A model generated the notes under the pieces. It was not told where the DNA came from, did not search any database, and worked only from the letters and a program-made list of their open reading frames with translations. The position numbers and the translations under genes were made by a program. From assembly GCF_041052385.1 (NCBI RefSeq), contig NZ_CP163439.1, positions 1,849,001-1,913,000 of the forward strand: a stretch of DNA of 64,000 nucleotides, given 5' to 3'. This stretch comes from Streptomyces sp. R28. GTDB lineage: Bacteria > Actinomycetota > Actinomycetes > Streptomycetales > Streptomycetaceae. This document shows positions 41,147 through 51,264 of this stretch, piece by piece. Within the stretch, counting starts at the first letter, position 1, and each line of letters opens with the position of its first letter.

Positions 41147-41641
41147 TCAGAGGACCTTGACCAGGAACACGCAGGCATCGGCCTGCTCATGCCGTACGCC
41201 GTCGGAGTCCAGGCGGGTCCAGCGGTCGACGTAGGGCACGGTGGGCAGGTATCCGAGGCGTGCGTAGAGCGCCGCCGCGCGCGGGTTGTCGTCGTCGACG
41301 CCGAGGCCCATGGCCCCGATGCCGCGCTCCTTGGCCATCCGCTCGGCGGTGCGGACCAGCGCGGTGCCGATGCCCCGGGAACGGAGCGACTCGGGCCACA
41401 CGAAGAGGCCGTTGATCTCCGGGCAGCCCGGCCGCGAGGCCCGCGCCTCGGGCGCCGCGCACCCGGTCCAACGCACCTCCGCGTGGCCCACGGGCCTGCC
41501 GTCCAGCCACGGGATCAGATAGGTGCTGTCCCCCGCCTCCTGCCTCCCGAAGCGGGCGGCATGGTTGCCGTCGACGCTGTACGACGGCATGAAGTGGTCC
41601 AGCACCTCGATGTCCTCGGCCCTGCAAGCGGCTGTCTCCAT
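41147..41641 (-). CDS. GNAT-family N-acetyltransferase
   Basis: A 164-residue acetyltransferase. The acetyl-CoA-binding motif A is ESLRSRGIGTALVRTAERMAKERG ([RQ]xxG[IL]GxxL), at about residues 88-112. Motif B contains GLGVDDDNPRAAALYARLGYLP. It starts METAACRAED at 41641; a slightly longer start at 41665 is possible and the ribosome-binding site is weak. Substrate unknown. It is not obviously linked to its neighbours. Confidence 0.88.
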   Translation of the reverse strand: METAACRAEDIEVLDHFMPSYSVDGNHAARFGRQEAGDSTYLIPWLDGRPVGHAEVRWTGCAAPEARASRPGCPEINGLFVWPESLRSRGIGTALVRTAERMAKERGIGAMGLGVDDDNPRAAALYARLGYLPTVPYVDRWTRLDSDGVRHEQADACVFLVKVL

Positions 41642-41734
41642 AGGCCGACGGTAGGGCCCGGGCATGCGAAACGGCCCCCGATTTTCCCGGCGGGCGGGTC
41701 AACAGGGGCCGTGTCGAAGGGGGTTGATGTGACG

Positions 41735-43219
<1,485 letters not shown>

Positions 43220-43308
43220 TCAGCCAGGGGGAAGAGCACGTACTTCATTGTCCCATGCTGACCGGAACGTGATGCACGGTCGCATCATCCAAGCAGGTCA
43301 GAGGGCCC

Positions 43309-43623
43309 TTAGGAGGATCCTCCGAGAGCAAGCGTCACGGAGAGTGCCGGCGTCCGGTCCACCGCCTCGGAGAAGACCTCCTGAGCGGTCTCCCACTCGT
43401 CAGGCCTCGCCTTCGCATACGGCCGCCAGTTCCGTACGACGATCAGCACCCCCTGCCCGACGGCGCCCTCGGGCCAGACGGTGTGGTCGGAGAGGGAGTC
43501 GGCGAGGGCGTCCCAGTTGCGGCCGAACCAGTCGGGCAGATCCAGGGCGCGGGCGCAGCGGTCCATCAGGCCCGCCTTGTCCGTGACCCCGTCGAGGTCC
43601 AGCGTGACCACGCGCTGCGTCAT
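43309..43623 (-). CDS. barstar-family protein (orphan)
   Basis: A 104-residue barstar-like RNase inhibitor: VVTLDLDGVTDKAGLMDRCARALDLPDWFGRNWDALADSL matches the barstar signature (Leu-rich helix followed by FGRNWDALxDxL). ALSVTLALGG closes the fold. Barstar proteins neutralise barnase-type RNases. No barnase gene is visible next to it, so its partner may be encoded elsewhere, or it may act as an immunity protein against foreign toxins. Confidence 0.9.
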   Translation of the reverse strand: MTQRVVTLDLDGVTDKAGLMDRCARALDLPDWFGRNWDALADSLSDHTVWPEGAVGQGVLIVVRNWRPYAKARPDEWETAQEVFSEAVDRTPALSVTLALGGSS

Positions 43624-43717
43624 CTCAGTACCGCCAAAGGTCGTTGTGAGTCGTCATGATCGTCGATGAACGAAGGGACGGCCCCGGGCGGGCCGCCCCC
43701 TTGATTCTGACGTTCCG

Positions 43718-44764
43718 TCAGTGTCCGTCCGGGTCCGCCCGGTTGAGCGCGGGCTTCGGCGTCTGACCCGCCGTCATGAGCACGTCCGCCGCCGCCGTGT
43801 CCGTCACCAGGCTGGTGACGAGCCCCGATCGCAGCACCGCGTCGATCGCGGACGCCTTGCGCTGCCCGCCCGCGATCGCGACGACCTCGGGGATACGGCG
43901 GAGCTGGTCGGCCTTGACGGTGATGCACCGCTCCCCCAGGTCCCGTCCGACCCGGCGACCCTCGGCGTCGAAGAGGTGCGCGGACATCTCGGCGGCGACG
44001 CCGAGGGAGGCGTAGTGCGCCCGCTCCTCGTCGCTGAGCATGTCGTGCACCGTCGAGATGCCGGGCTCCCAGGAGCCGATGGAGACGCAGGCGACCGTGA
44101 CCTTGTCGAAGTACTCGAAGGCCCGGGCGATCCCGGTCTGGTGGCGCAGCGCCACCGCGGTGGCCGCGTCCGGCAGCAGCATCGGCGCGTAGATGGGGTG
44201 CGCGTCGCCGCCGGAGACCTGCGCGGCACGGCGCACCGCCTCGACCGAACCGCGCTCGGCGGTCCCGGCGTCGTACACGCCGGTCAACTGCACGACCGTG
44301 CAGGGCGGCAGCCGGTCGAGGGCGGCCGCCATGTGGATGGTGGACCGGCCCCAGGCCAGGCCCAGCACATCCCCCTCGTTCACCAGCTCGCCGAGCAGGT
44401 CGGCGGCCACCTCTCCCAGGTTCTCCGGGTCGGGCGACTCCTCGGCCTCGGCCGGGGACTCCACCACGACTGCGTGTCTGAGGCCGTACCGGGCCCGCAG
44501 CGCGTCCGAGCGCTCCGCGTCCAGCTCGGCCGGGACACGGATCTCGATGCGCACCAGATCCCGTTCGAGAGCGGTCTCCAGGACCCGGGCCACCTTGAAG
44601 CGGCTGACGCCGAACTCCTCCGCGATCTGGATCTTGGACTTGCCCTCGAGGTAGAAGCGGCGGGCCATGGCCGCCGCCTGCACCAGCTCAGCGGGTCCCA
44701 TCCGCATGGCTGACCGGCCCGCCGACATACCCGACACGGCGATCTCCTCACTACTGCTGTTCAC
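43718..44764 (-). CDS. SorC/DeoR-type sugar-binding transcriptional regulator
   Basis: A 348-residue regulator. The N-terminal HTH lies at about residues 28-75 (AELVQAAAMARRFYLEGKSKIQIAEEFGVSRFKVARVLETAL). The rest is a SorC sugar-phosphate-binding domain: GLAWGRSTIHMAAAL, QLTGVYDAG, PIYAPMLLPDAATA and VAIAGGQRKASAIDAVLRSGLVTSLVTD. Family members sense phosphorylated sugars. Its position beside rpe, 78 bases downstream and in the same direction, suggests it responds to a pentose phosphate. Confidence 0.92.
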   Translation of the reverse strand: MNSSSEEIAVSGMSAGRSAMRMGPAELVQAAAMARRFYLEGKSKIQIAEEFGVSRFKVARVLETALERDLVRIEIRVPAELDAERSDALRARYGLRHAVVVESPAEAEESPDPENLGEVAADLLGELVNEGDVLGLAWGRSTIHMAAALDRLPPCTVVQLTGVYDAGTAERGSVEAVRRAAQVSGGDAHPIYAPMLLPDAATAVALRHQTGIARAFEYFDKVTVACVSIGSWEPGISTVHDMLSDEERAHYASLGVAAEMSAHLFDAEGRRVGRDLGERCITVKADQLRRIPEVVAIAGGQRKASAIDAVLRSGLVTSLVTDTAAADVLMTAGQTPKPALNRADPDGH

Positions 44765-44842
44765 ACTCTGGATTCGCCGTTCATCCTTGCAGATCCGGCG
44801 CGCTTGATCCGCCCTGATGGCGGCCGTTCACATTCCCTTGGC

Positions 44843-45529
44843 TCAGTGGTCGCATGCCCATGCTGCGGTCTTGGTGACCGCCTCCGCCTGTGCACGCAGG
44901 GCACGGACCGCTTCGGCCGGGTCCTCGGCCCCGTACACCGCCGAACCGGCCACGAAGACATCGGCGCCCGCCTCGGCGCACCGCTCGATGGTCGAGGCGG
45001 AGACCCCGCCGTCCACCTGAAGCCACAGCTGAAGGCCGTGCTTGCTGATCAACTCGCGGGTGCGGCGAATCTTCGGAAGCATGATGTCGAGAAACGCCTG
45101 ACCACCGAAGCCCGGCTCGACCGTCATGATCAGCAGCATGTCGAGCTCGGGGAGCAGATCCTCGTACGGCTCGATGGGCGTCGCGGGCCTGAGCGCCATG
45201 GAGGCACGCGCCCCCTTGGCGCGGATCTCCCGGGCCAGCCGCACGGGTGCCGCGGCGGCCTCGACATGGAAGGTGACGGAAGAGGCCCCCGCTTCCACGT
45301 ACTGGGGCGCCCACCGATCGGGGGCCTCGATCATCAGATGGCAGTCCAGCGGGGTGTCCGTCGCACGGGCCAGTGACTCTACGACCGGCACGCCGAGCGT
45401 GAGGTTCGGGACGAAATGGTTGTCCATGACGTCGACGTGGAGCCAGTCGGCTCCCTCGACCGCCTTGGCCTCGTCCGCGAGGCGGGCGAAGTCGGCGGAC
45501 AGGATGCTGGGGTTGATCTGCGGGGCCAT
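44843..45529 (-). CDS. rpe: ribulose-phosphate 3-epimerase
   Basis: A 228-residue TIM-barrel enzyme interconverting ribulose 5-phosphate and xylulose 5-phosphate in the pentose phosphate pathway. Motifs: [34 protein letters not shown] (metal-binding His/Asp), [24 protein letters not shown] and [12 protein letters not shown]. The start [10 protein letters not shown] at 45529 is the family's usual one. It is divergent from the MMPL exporter and precedes the SorC regulator. Confidence 0.97.
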   Translation of the reverse strand: MAPQINPSILSADFARLADEAKAVEGADWLHVDVMDNHFVPNLTLGVPVVESLARATDTPLDCHLMIEAPDRWAPQYVEAGASSVTFHVEAAAAPVRLAREIRAKGARASMALRPATPIEPYEDLLPELDMLLIMTVEPGFGGQAFLDIMLPKIRRTRELISKHGLQLWLQVDGGVSASTIERCAEAGADVFVAGSAVYGAEDPAEAVRALRAQAEAVTKTAAWACDH

Positions 45530-45663
45530 GACCCAAGACTGCCATGCCGGAGCACGAATGTTCGCGCCGGTACAGAGCTGAGACGTTCATCGGATGGTGT
45601 GTCCGATTCGCGCATGCCATGCCGGCCCGCCGACCGGCTCCACATACGGCTGCGGGGGTGGCC

Positions 45664-47868
45664 ATGACGAGGACCCGGGAGAACCAGGAGAACCGGGAGA
45701 ACGGGGAGAACCGGCGGACGCCGTCGGGACAGCGGGGCATCGCGCATCTGGTCTGCGGGCGACGCGCCAAGTGGGTGGTGCTCGTCCTGTGGCTGGCGGT
45801 GCTGTTCCTGACGGCCCCGTTCGCCCAGAAGCTGACCGACGCGCAGGACAACGACGCGGCCTCCTGGCTGCCGGGGTCGGCGGAATCCACCCAAGTCCTG
45901 GAAATCTCCGAGAACTTCAGGCCGGAGCAGATCCCCGCGGTCGTCGTCTACGCCCGTGACGGCGGCCTGACGGCACAGGACCGGGCGGCGATCACCGCGG
46001 ACGTGGCCGGGCTCAAGCAGCTCACCGACCACGGCATACGGGGCGCCGAGACCCGGGGGCCGGTCTTCGACCGCGAGGTGGACCCGCGCGCGGCCCAGGT
46101 CCAGGTCCCGATCACCATGGACGAGAAGGGCTGGGAGCGCATCGCGCCCGCCGTCGACTCCATCCGGGACATCGTCGGCGAGGGCGGCGGCGGGCTGGCC
46201 GTGCACATCACGGGCCCGGGCGGCACGTCCGCGGACTTCGCGGAGGCCTTCGAGGGCATCGACTCCACGCTGCTGCTCTCGGCCATGACGGTGGTCATCG
46301 TCATGCTCCTGCTGACCTACCGCAGCCCGACCCTGATCCTGGTCCCCCTCATCGCCGTGGTCGTCGCCCTGTTCACCGCACAGGCCTTCATCTATCTCCT
46401 GGCGGAACACGGGGGCCTGACGGTCAACGGCCAGAGCGCGGGCATCCTCACGGTGCTGGTCTTCGGGGCAGGCACGGACTACGCCCTCCTGCTCGTCGCC
46501 CGCTACCGGGAGGAACTGCGCCGTCACGAGGACCGCCACGAGGCGATGGCGCTGGCCCTGCACCGCGCGGGCCCGGCGGTGCTCGCCTCCGGCGCGACCG
46601 TCGTCCTGAGCATGCTGGTGCTGCTGGCGGCCGAGATGAACTCGACGAGAGGCCTCGGCCCGGTAGCCGCGATCGGCGTGGCAGTGGGCCTCCTGGCCAT
46701 GGTGACCCTGTTCCCCGCCCTCCTCGTCATCTGCGGCCGCTGGATCTTCTGGCCGGTGATCCCGCACCTGGGTACGGAGAACCCGGACAGGCGAGGCGTC
46801 TGGGCCCGCATGGGCCGCCGTATCGCCCACCGCCCGCGCATGGTCTGGGCCGTCACGGCCATCGCCCTGGCGATCTGCTCCCTGGGCCTGATCCAACTGC
46901 GCGCCGAGGGGCTGAGCAACGCCGACGCGTTCACCGAGAAACCGGACTCGATCACCGGCCAGGAGGTCTCCGCGCAGTACTTCCCGGCCGGCAGCGGCGA
47001 CCCGCTGGTCATCGTCAGCAACCAGGCACAGGCCGTGCAGGTGGGCCGCGCGGTGGCCGGGACACAGGGCGTCGTCCCCGACTCGCTGGGCCTCCCCCCG
47101 GGCACGAAACCGTCGTACGACGGCAAGGTGCTCTTCGAGGCGACGATGACGGACCCCGCCGACAGCGAGGCCGCGAAACAGACCGTCGAACGAGTCCGCG
47201 ACGCCGTCCACGAGGTACCGGACGCGGACGCTCAGGTGGGCGGCGGTACGGCAGCCCTGCTGGACATGGACAAAGCGACAACCCACGACAACATACTGAT
47301 CATCCCGCTGGTCCTGGTCGTGGTCCTGCTGATCCTCTGCGCCCTGCTCCGCGCCCTGATCGCCCCGCTCCTGCTGATCGGCACGGTGATCCTGTCGTTC
47401 GCCGCCGCGCTGGGCATCAGCGCCCTGGCCTTCCGCCACCTCTTCGACTACGCGGGCGAGTCGACCGACTTCCCGCTGTTCGTCTTCGTCTTCCTGGTGG
47501 CGCTGGGCATCGACTACAACATCTTCCTCACGACCCGCATCCGCGAGGAGGCAACCCACCAGGGCACCCGCCCCGGCGTCGTCACCGGCCTCGCCGCCAC
47601 CGGCGCCGTCATCACGTCGGCCGGCCTGGTCCTGGCCGGCACCTTCGCCGCCCTGGGCACCCTCCCCATGGTCGCCTTCGCCGAAATCGGCTTCGCCGTG
47701 GCGCTGGGCGTCCTCCTGGACACCTTCATCGTGCGCTCGGTCCTGGTGACGTCCCTGTTCCTGGACATGGGCCCGAAGGTGTGGTGGCCACACCGGCTGG
47801 CCCGGGAGGACGGGGGCGCGGCGGCGGTTCCGGAGGCGGAGGAGGGGATCGCGGAGCGGGGTGGCTGA
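45664..47868 (+). CDS. MMPL-family (RND-like) exporter
   Basis: A 734-residue protein with about 12 helices in two halves: helix 1 at ~34-53 (WVVLVLWLAVLFLTAPFAQ), a large extracytoplasmic loop, five helices, a second loop and the final five. The functional motif FGAGTDYALLLVARYREELRRH contains the proton-relay Asp-Tyr pair, repeated as LGIDYNIFLTTRIREE. MMPL proteins export lipids, siderophores or antibiotics. The N-terminus contains a short repeat (ENQENRENGENR; imperfect 9-bp units at about 45676-45716). A longer frame from 45544 is rejected. Substrate unknown. Confidence 0.92.
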   Translation: MTRTRENQENRENGENRRTPSGQRGIAHLVCGRRAKWVVLVLWLAVLFLTAPFAQKLTDAQDNDAASWLPGSAESTQVLEISENFRPEQIPAVVVYARDGGLTAQDRAAITADVAGLKQLTDHGIRGAETRGPVFDREVDPRAAQVQVPITMDEKGWERIAPAVDSIRDIVGEGGGGLAVHITGPGGTSADFAEAFEGIDSTLLLSAMTVVIVMLLLTYRSPTLILVPLIAVVVALFTAQAFIYLLAEHGGLTVNGQSAGILTVLVFGAGTDYALLLVARYREELRRHEDRHEAMALALHRAGPAVLASGATVVLSMLVLLAAEMNSTRGLGPVAAIGVAVGLLAMVTLFPALLVICGRWIFWPVIPHLGTENPDRRGVWARMGRRIAHRPRMVWAVTAIALAICSLGLIQLRAEGLSNADAFTEKPDSITGQEVSAQYFPAGSGDPLVIVSNQAQAVQVGRAVAGTQGVVPDSLGLPPGTKPSYDGKVLFEATMTDPADSEAAKQTVERVRDAVHEVPDADAQVGGGTAALLDMDKATTHDNILIIPLVLVVVLLILCALLRALIAPLLLIGTVILSFAAALGISALAFRHLFDYAGESTDFPLFVFVFLVALGIDYNIFLTTRIREEATHQGTRPGVVTGLAATGAVITSAGLVLAGTFAALGTLPMVAFAEIGFAVALGVLLDTFIVRSVLVTSLFLDMGPKVWWPHRLAREDGGAAAVPEAEEGIAERGG

Positions 47869-47931
47869 CCGGGGAGACGGCGCGGCGGGCCCGACATCGA
47901 CGGGCCCGGCATCGGAGGGCGAGCCGGTCAC

Positions 47932-47997
47932 TTGCCGTACTGGAAACTTGCCACTTTCCATACTGGAAACTAACCGCTACTCTTTCCGTTATGGAAA
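47932..47997 (+). promoter_or_regulatory. triple operator and leaderless promoter
   Basis: Three TT[TG]CC-N5-GGAAA palindromes occur: TTGCC-GTACT-GGAAA (47932-47946), TTTCC-ATACT-GGAAA (47955-47969) and TTTCC-GTTAT-GGAAA (47983-47997). A promoter with -35 TTTCCA (47955-47960), a 17-base spacer and -10 TACTCT (47978-47983) would start transcription at the A of ATG 47991, giving a leaderless mRNA. The regulator encoded by the second gene is the probable ligand. Confidence 0.7.
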
Positions 47998-48482
47998 CTA
48001 ACGGGGTACGACTGACGCCGGAGCAGGCCCGTTCCGCACTGGCCGACACCGAGCACGTCCGGGCCTCCGCCGCAGCACTGTCGGCCACACCATGGCCGAA
48101 CTGGTTCTTCATCACGCTTACGCTCTACGCTGCCGCGCTCCCGATCACCTACGGAGGCGTCATGGCCGACTCGGACTGGCTACTGCCGCGCCCCGCCTGG
48201 ATGGGCATCATGCTGGCGATCACCGCGGTGTACGGGGCGCTCTTCGCCGTCGCGGCCAAGGCTTGGCGCAACAAGACCGGGGTGGCACTGCGGTTGGACG
48301 TGCTGCCGAAGCGGGCGACCGTGCCGCTCGCGGTCGGCCTGCCCGTGCTGCTGGTGGGGACGGCGTTCGCATTCCGCGTCACCGGATGGCCGGCGTGGCT
48401 GATCGCGGCCTCGCTGATCAATGCCGCCGCGTCCGTCGGCTTCCACCTCGCCTTCGTCCGCCTGCACCGGAAGACCGCGTGA
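47991..48482 (+). CDS. small membrane protein paired with a regulator
   Basis: A 163-residue protein (METNGVRLTPEQARSALADTE...) with a ~45-residue helical cytosolic N-terminus. About four transmembrane helices follow, at ~42-58, 71-92, 117-135 and 138-157 (WMGIMLAITAVYGALFAVAA; VPLAVGLPVLLVGTAFAF). The ATG lies at the predicted transcription start and has no ribosome-binding site, consistent with leaderless translation. The next gene, an HTH regulator, overlaps it by 4 bases (GTGA), so the two form a unit. I recall such DUF-type membrane protein/regulator pairs in Streptomyces but no function. Confidence 0.8.
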   Translation: METNGVRLTPEQARSALADTEHVRASAAALSATPWPNWFFITLTLYAAALPITYGGVMADSDWLLPRPAWMGIMLAITAVYGALFAVAAKAWRNKTGVALRLDVLPKRATVPLAVGLPVLLVGTAFAFRVTGWPAWLIAASLINAAASVGFHLAFVRLHRKTA

Positions 48483-48799
48483 GCGCCGAGAACCACGACC
48501 CTCTGGAGGGTTTCGACACCACCATCCACGCCCCGAACCGGCTGCGCATCTGCGCCCTCCTGGACACCGCGGGCGAGGCGGAGTTCGGCCTGGTCCAAAA
48601 GCAACTCGCCCTCTCCGCCTCCGTACTGAGCAAGCACGTCACCGTACTGATGGACGCCGACTACGTCGGGCAGCGCAAGGCCGTCCGCGACACCCGGCAG
48701 CGCGTATGGCTCCACCTGACCCGGCGAGGCCGGGATGCCTACCGGGGGCACCTTGCGGCGCTGCGGGCGATCGTGGGGCCGTCGGATCCGGCTGTCTGA
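48479..48799 (+). CDS. winged-helix (MarR/ArsR-like) regulator
   Basis: A 106-residue single-domain winged-helix protein starting at GTG 48479: HAPNRLRICALLDTAGEAEFGLVQKQLALSASVLSKHVTVLMDADYVGQRKAVRDTRQRVWLHLTRRGRDAY. It is the MarR-like/PadR-like short form, with recognition helix SASVLSKHVTVLMDA and wing GQRKAVRDTRQRVW. It is translationally coupled to the membrane protein, and the three palindromes upstream of the pair fit autoregulation by a dimer. Confidence 0.9.
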   Translation: MSAENHDPLEGFDTTIHAPNRLRICALLDTAGEAEFGLVQKQLALSASVLSKHVTVLMDADYVGQRKAVRDTRQRVWLHLTRRGRDAYRGHLAALRAIVGPSDPAV

Positions 48800-48805
48800 T
48801 CACGA

Positions 48806-49480
48806 TCGGACCCATCGGAACCAGATGAGGAGCGCGGCAGCGGTGACCTTGCCGAGGTGGACGTATCCGCGTTCGTTCATAGCGGATAGCCACGGTGCTG
48901 AACTGCTTCAGCTTTCCGATGGCCCGCTCCACCGCGTGGCGATCTTTGTACCGCTCTTCGTCGAAGCCCGGAGGCCGTCCGCCGCGTGAACCCCGGCGCA
49001 TACGGGCGGCCTTGTGGTCTCTACGTCTCCGGAATCACGTGCCGGATGCCACGCTTGCGGAGGTACGCGAGGATCTTGAGGTTGCTGTACGCCCTGTCGA
49101 CGCCGACGCTGTCCGGCGTGCGCCGGGGACGTCCGAGTCCGGTGCGGGGAACTCGGATCTTGTCCATGACCGGCTCGAACTGGCTGCACCCGCCCCGCTG
49201 ACCTGGGGTGATGAGCAGGGCCAGGGGGCGGCAGTGGCCTTCCGCGGCCACATGGATCTTGGTGGTCAGTCCGCCGCGGGACCGGCGGGAGGGCTTCGCC
49301 GGCTGCACCACCCTCTCCAGCAGGCCGCGCCGAATACCACCGCCGACAGGTGCTGAACCGATCTTCGTGGGGCCTCTTTTGAGGAGCCCGGCGGTGCGGG
49401 CGGCGGGCCCTTCGGTGCGCCCGCGGCGTGATGGCGAGCACGTCCGACGGTGGAGTCGACGTTGATGGCCTCTCAAGGGC
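48806..49480 (-). pseudogene. decayed IS5-family transposase
   Basis: Minus-strand fragments of one DDE transposase are spread over several frames: INVDSTV near 49450-49475, SRRSRGGLTTKIHVAAEGHC...VGVDRAYSNLKILAYLRKRG (about 49030-49300), then, after a frameshift near 49020, RRGSRGGRPPGFDEERYKDRHAVERAIGKLKQF, and after a second near 48875, NERGYVHLGKVTAAALLIWFRW before a TGA. The catalytic region is present but cannot be read as one protein. The 5' end is missing where the dispersed repeat begins. No terminal inverted repeats were found. Confidence 0.85.
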
Positions 49481-49481
49481 C

Positions 49482-49590
49482 GAAGCGGGGTCTGGGCCGG
49501 CAGCCCCAGCGGGGCCCAGGGGCAGAGCCCCTGACGGGGTCGAAGGGGCAGCGCCCCTGGGGGTGGGACGGGTAGGGGCGGCGGGGGCGC
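49482..49590. repeat. dispersed GC-rich Streptomyces repeat
   Basis: The segment has CAAGGGCCGAAGCGGGGTC, then GGGGCCCAGGGGCAGAGCCCC, then GGGGCAGCGCCCCTGGGGG and GACGGGTAGGGGCGGCGG. I recognise these blocks as a common Streptomyces intergenic repeat with internal dyads (GGGGCAGCGCCCC). It abuts the truncated 5' end of the IS remnant. Confidence 0.7.
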
Positions 49591-49680
49591 AAACAGCCAG
49601 GCCCGCACCACCACCGGCCGACGAACAACCGAAGCCGCGCCGTACGCCCCGCCTCAGCCCACCTGAACCACCCGACCCAC

Positions 49681-49710
49681 GTGGCTACCTGGCTACCTGG
49701 CTACCTGGCC
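49681..49710. repeat. 8-bp tandem repeat over the rsmB stop
   Basis: GGCTACCT is repeated three times (TGGCTACC units), covering the end of the rsmB frame and the TAG stop on the minus strand. Copy-number change would alter the C-terminal residues VGQVAR. Confidence 0.6.
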
Positions 49711-51123
49711 CACCTTCCGAATCAACGCCAAATACATCGCATCCGTCCCATGCAGATGAGGCCACAACTGCACATCAGGCCCCTCCCCCAACTCCGGCAC
49801 CCCGGCGAACAGCGCCCGAGCATCGATCAGCTCACCATCAGCCCGCTGCTTCAACACGTCATCGACAACCGCCCGCGTCTCAGCAAGATGCGGCGAACAC
49901 GTGGCGTACCCGACAACCCCACCCACCCGCACAGAATCAAGTGCGGCCTGCAACAAGCCCCGCTGCAGAGGCGCGAACCCCTCCAGGTCCTCCGGCCGCC
50001 GCCGCCACCGCGCCTCCGGCCGCCGCCGCAACGCCCCCAGCCCGGTGCACGGAACATCCATCAGCACCCGGTCAAAAATCCCGTCCCGCCACGCCGGCCG
50101 CGTCCCATCCGCAGCGATGACCTGATACGGCCCCGGATTGCCCTCCAGAGCCTTGGCCACGAGCCCCGCCCGATGCGGCTGCTTCTCGGAGGCGAGCAGC
50201 ATGGCCCCCCGCTCGGCGGCCAACGCCCCGAGCAGTGCCGCCTTGCCGCCGGGCCCGGCACACCCGTCGAGCCACCGCTCATCGGGCCCGTCGAGGGGAG
50301 CGTTGGCAAGGGCAAGGGCAACCAGCTGACTCCCCTCGTCCTGCACCCCCGCACGCCCTTCCCGTACGGCCTCGATCGCGCCGGGCTCCCCACCCTCGGC
50401 CAGCCGCACGGCATACGGCGACCAACGCCCCGGCACGGCGGCCTCCTCACCGAGCAGCTCCTCGGTCGTGGCCCGCCCGGGCCGGGCGACCAGCGTCACC
50501 TCGGGCCGCTCGTTGTCGGCCTCCAGCAACCGCTCGATCCCGGCCCGCCCGCCACCGAGTGAGTCCCACAGCGCCGAGACGACCCAGCGCGGATGCGAGT
50601 GCACGACGGAGAGATGGTCCTCGGGATCCTCGTCGTAAGGCGGAGCGACCCGCTGGATCCACCCGTCGAGATCGTCCTGCGCGACTTTCCGCAGCACGGC
50701 GTTGACGAACTTGGCCCGCCCGTCACCGAGAACGACCCGCGCGAGCTCCACGGACGCGGACACGGCGGCATGCGGCGGAATCCGCGTCCCGAGCAGCTGA
50801 TGCACACCCAGGCTGAGCACGTCGAGCACCGGCGGGTCGACCTCACGCAGCGGCCGGTCCACACACGCGGAGATGACCGCGTCATACGTCCCCTGCCGGC
50901 GCAGCGTCCCGTACACGAGCTCGGTGGCGAGCGCGGCGTCCCGCCCGTCGAAGTCGCCCTTCTCCCGCGCCTTCCGCAGCAACGGCGGCAGCACGAGGTT
51001 GGCATACGCGTCCCGCTCGTCCACGGCACGCAGCGCCTCGAAGGCGAGAACGCGGACGGGGTCCTTCTTGGGCCGTCGGTAGGGCTTGCCGGGTTTGCTG
51101 GGCCGACGGGAGGTGTCGCTCAC
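49693..51123 (-). CDS. rsmB: 16S rRNA m5C methyltransferase RsmB
   Basis: A 476-residue RsmB/Fmu-type enzyme that methylates C967-equivalent cytosine in 16S rRNA. The N-terminal NusB-like RNA-binding domain lies at about 20-150 (VRVLAFEALRAVDERDAYANLVLPPLLR). The SAM-dependent domain has motif I LDGCAGPGGKAALLG. Motif IV is MDVPCTGLGALRRRPEARW and motif VI YATCSPHLAET, with the two catalytic cysteines. It follows fmt on the same strand with a 141-base gap, the common fmt-rsmB order of bacteria. Confidence 0.95.
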   Translation of the reverse strand: MSDTSRRPSKPGKPYRRPKKDPVRVLAFEALRAVDERDAYANLVLPPLLRKAREKGDFDGRDAALATELVYGTLRRQGTYDAVISACVDRPLREVDPPVLDVLSLGVHQLLGTRIPPHAAVSASVELARVVLGDGRAKFVNAVLRKVAQDDLDGWIQRVAPPYDEDPEDHLSVVHSHPRWVVSALWDSLGGGRAGIERLLEADNERPEVTLVARPGRATTEELLGEEAAVPGRWSPYAVRLAEGGEPGAIEAVREGRAGVQDEGSQLVALALANAPLDGPDERWLDGCAGPGGKAALLGALAAERGAMLLASEKQPHRAGLVAKALEGNPGPYQVIAADGTRPAWRDGIFDRVLMDVPCTGLGALRRRPEARWRRRPEDLEGFAPLQRGLLQAALDSVRVGGVVGYATCSPHLAETRAVVDDVLKQRADGELIDARALFAGVPELGEGPDVQLWPHLHGTDAMYLALIRKVGQVAR

Positions 51124-51264
51124 GAAAAAGGTGCTCCGGATTGCTGGATGAGATGTACGACCAGCCTACGTCGCACCGTCAGCCCGGCGTACGGCTGGTT
51201 ACGCCCCCGAGGCCATCCCGTCGGTCAGGTCCGCTCGGTCAGGCCCGGCCGTCAGGCACCGCGG

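Noticed and set aside
45379-47961. 860-codon open frame on the minus strand
   Set aside because: It lies opposite the MMPL exporter and has Asp/His/Arg/Gln-rich composition typical of antisense frames; the MMPL frame has clear family motifs.
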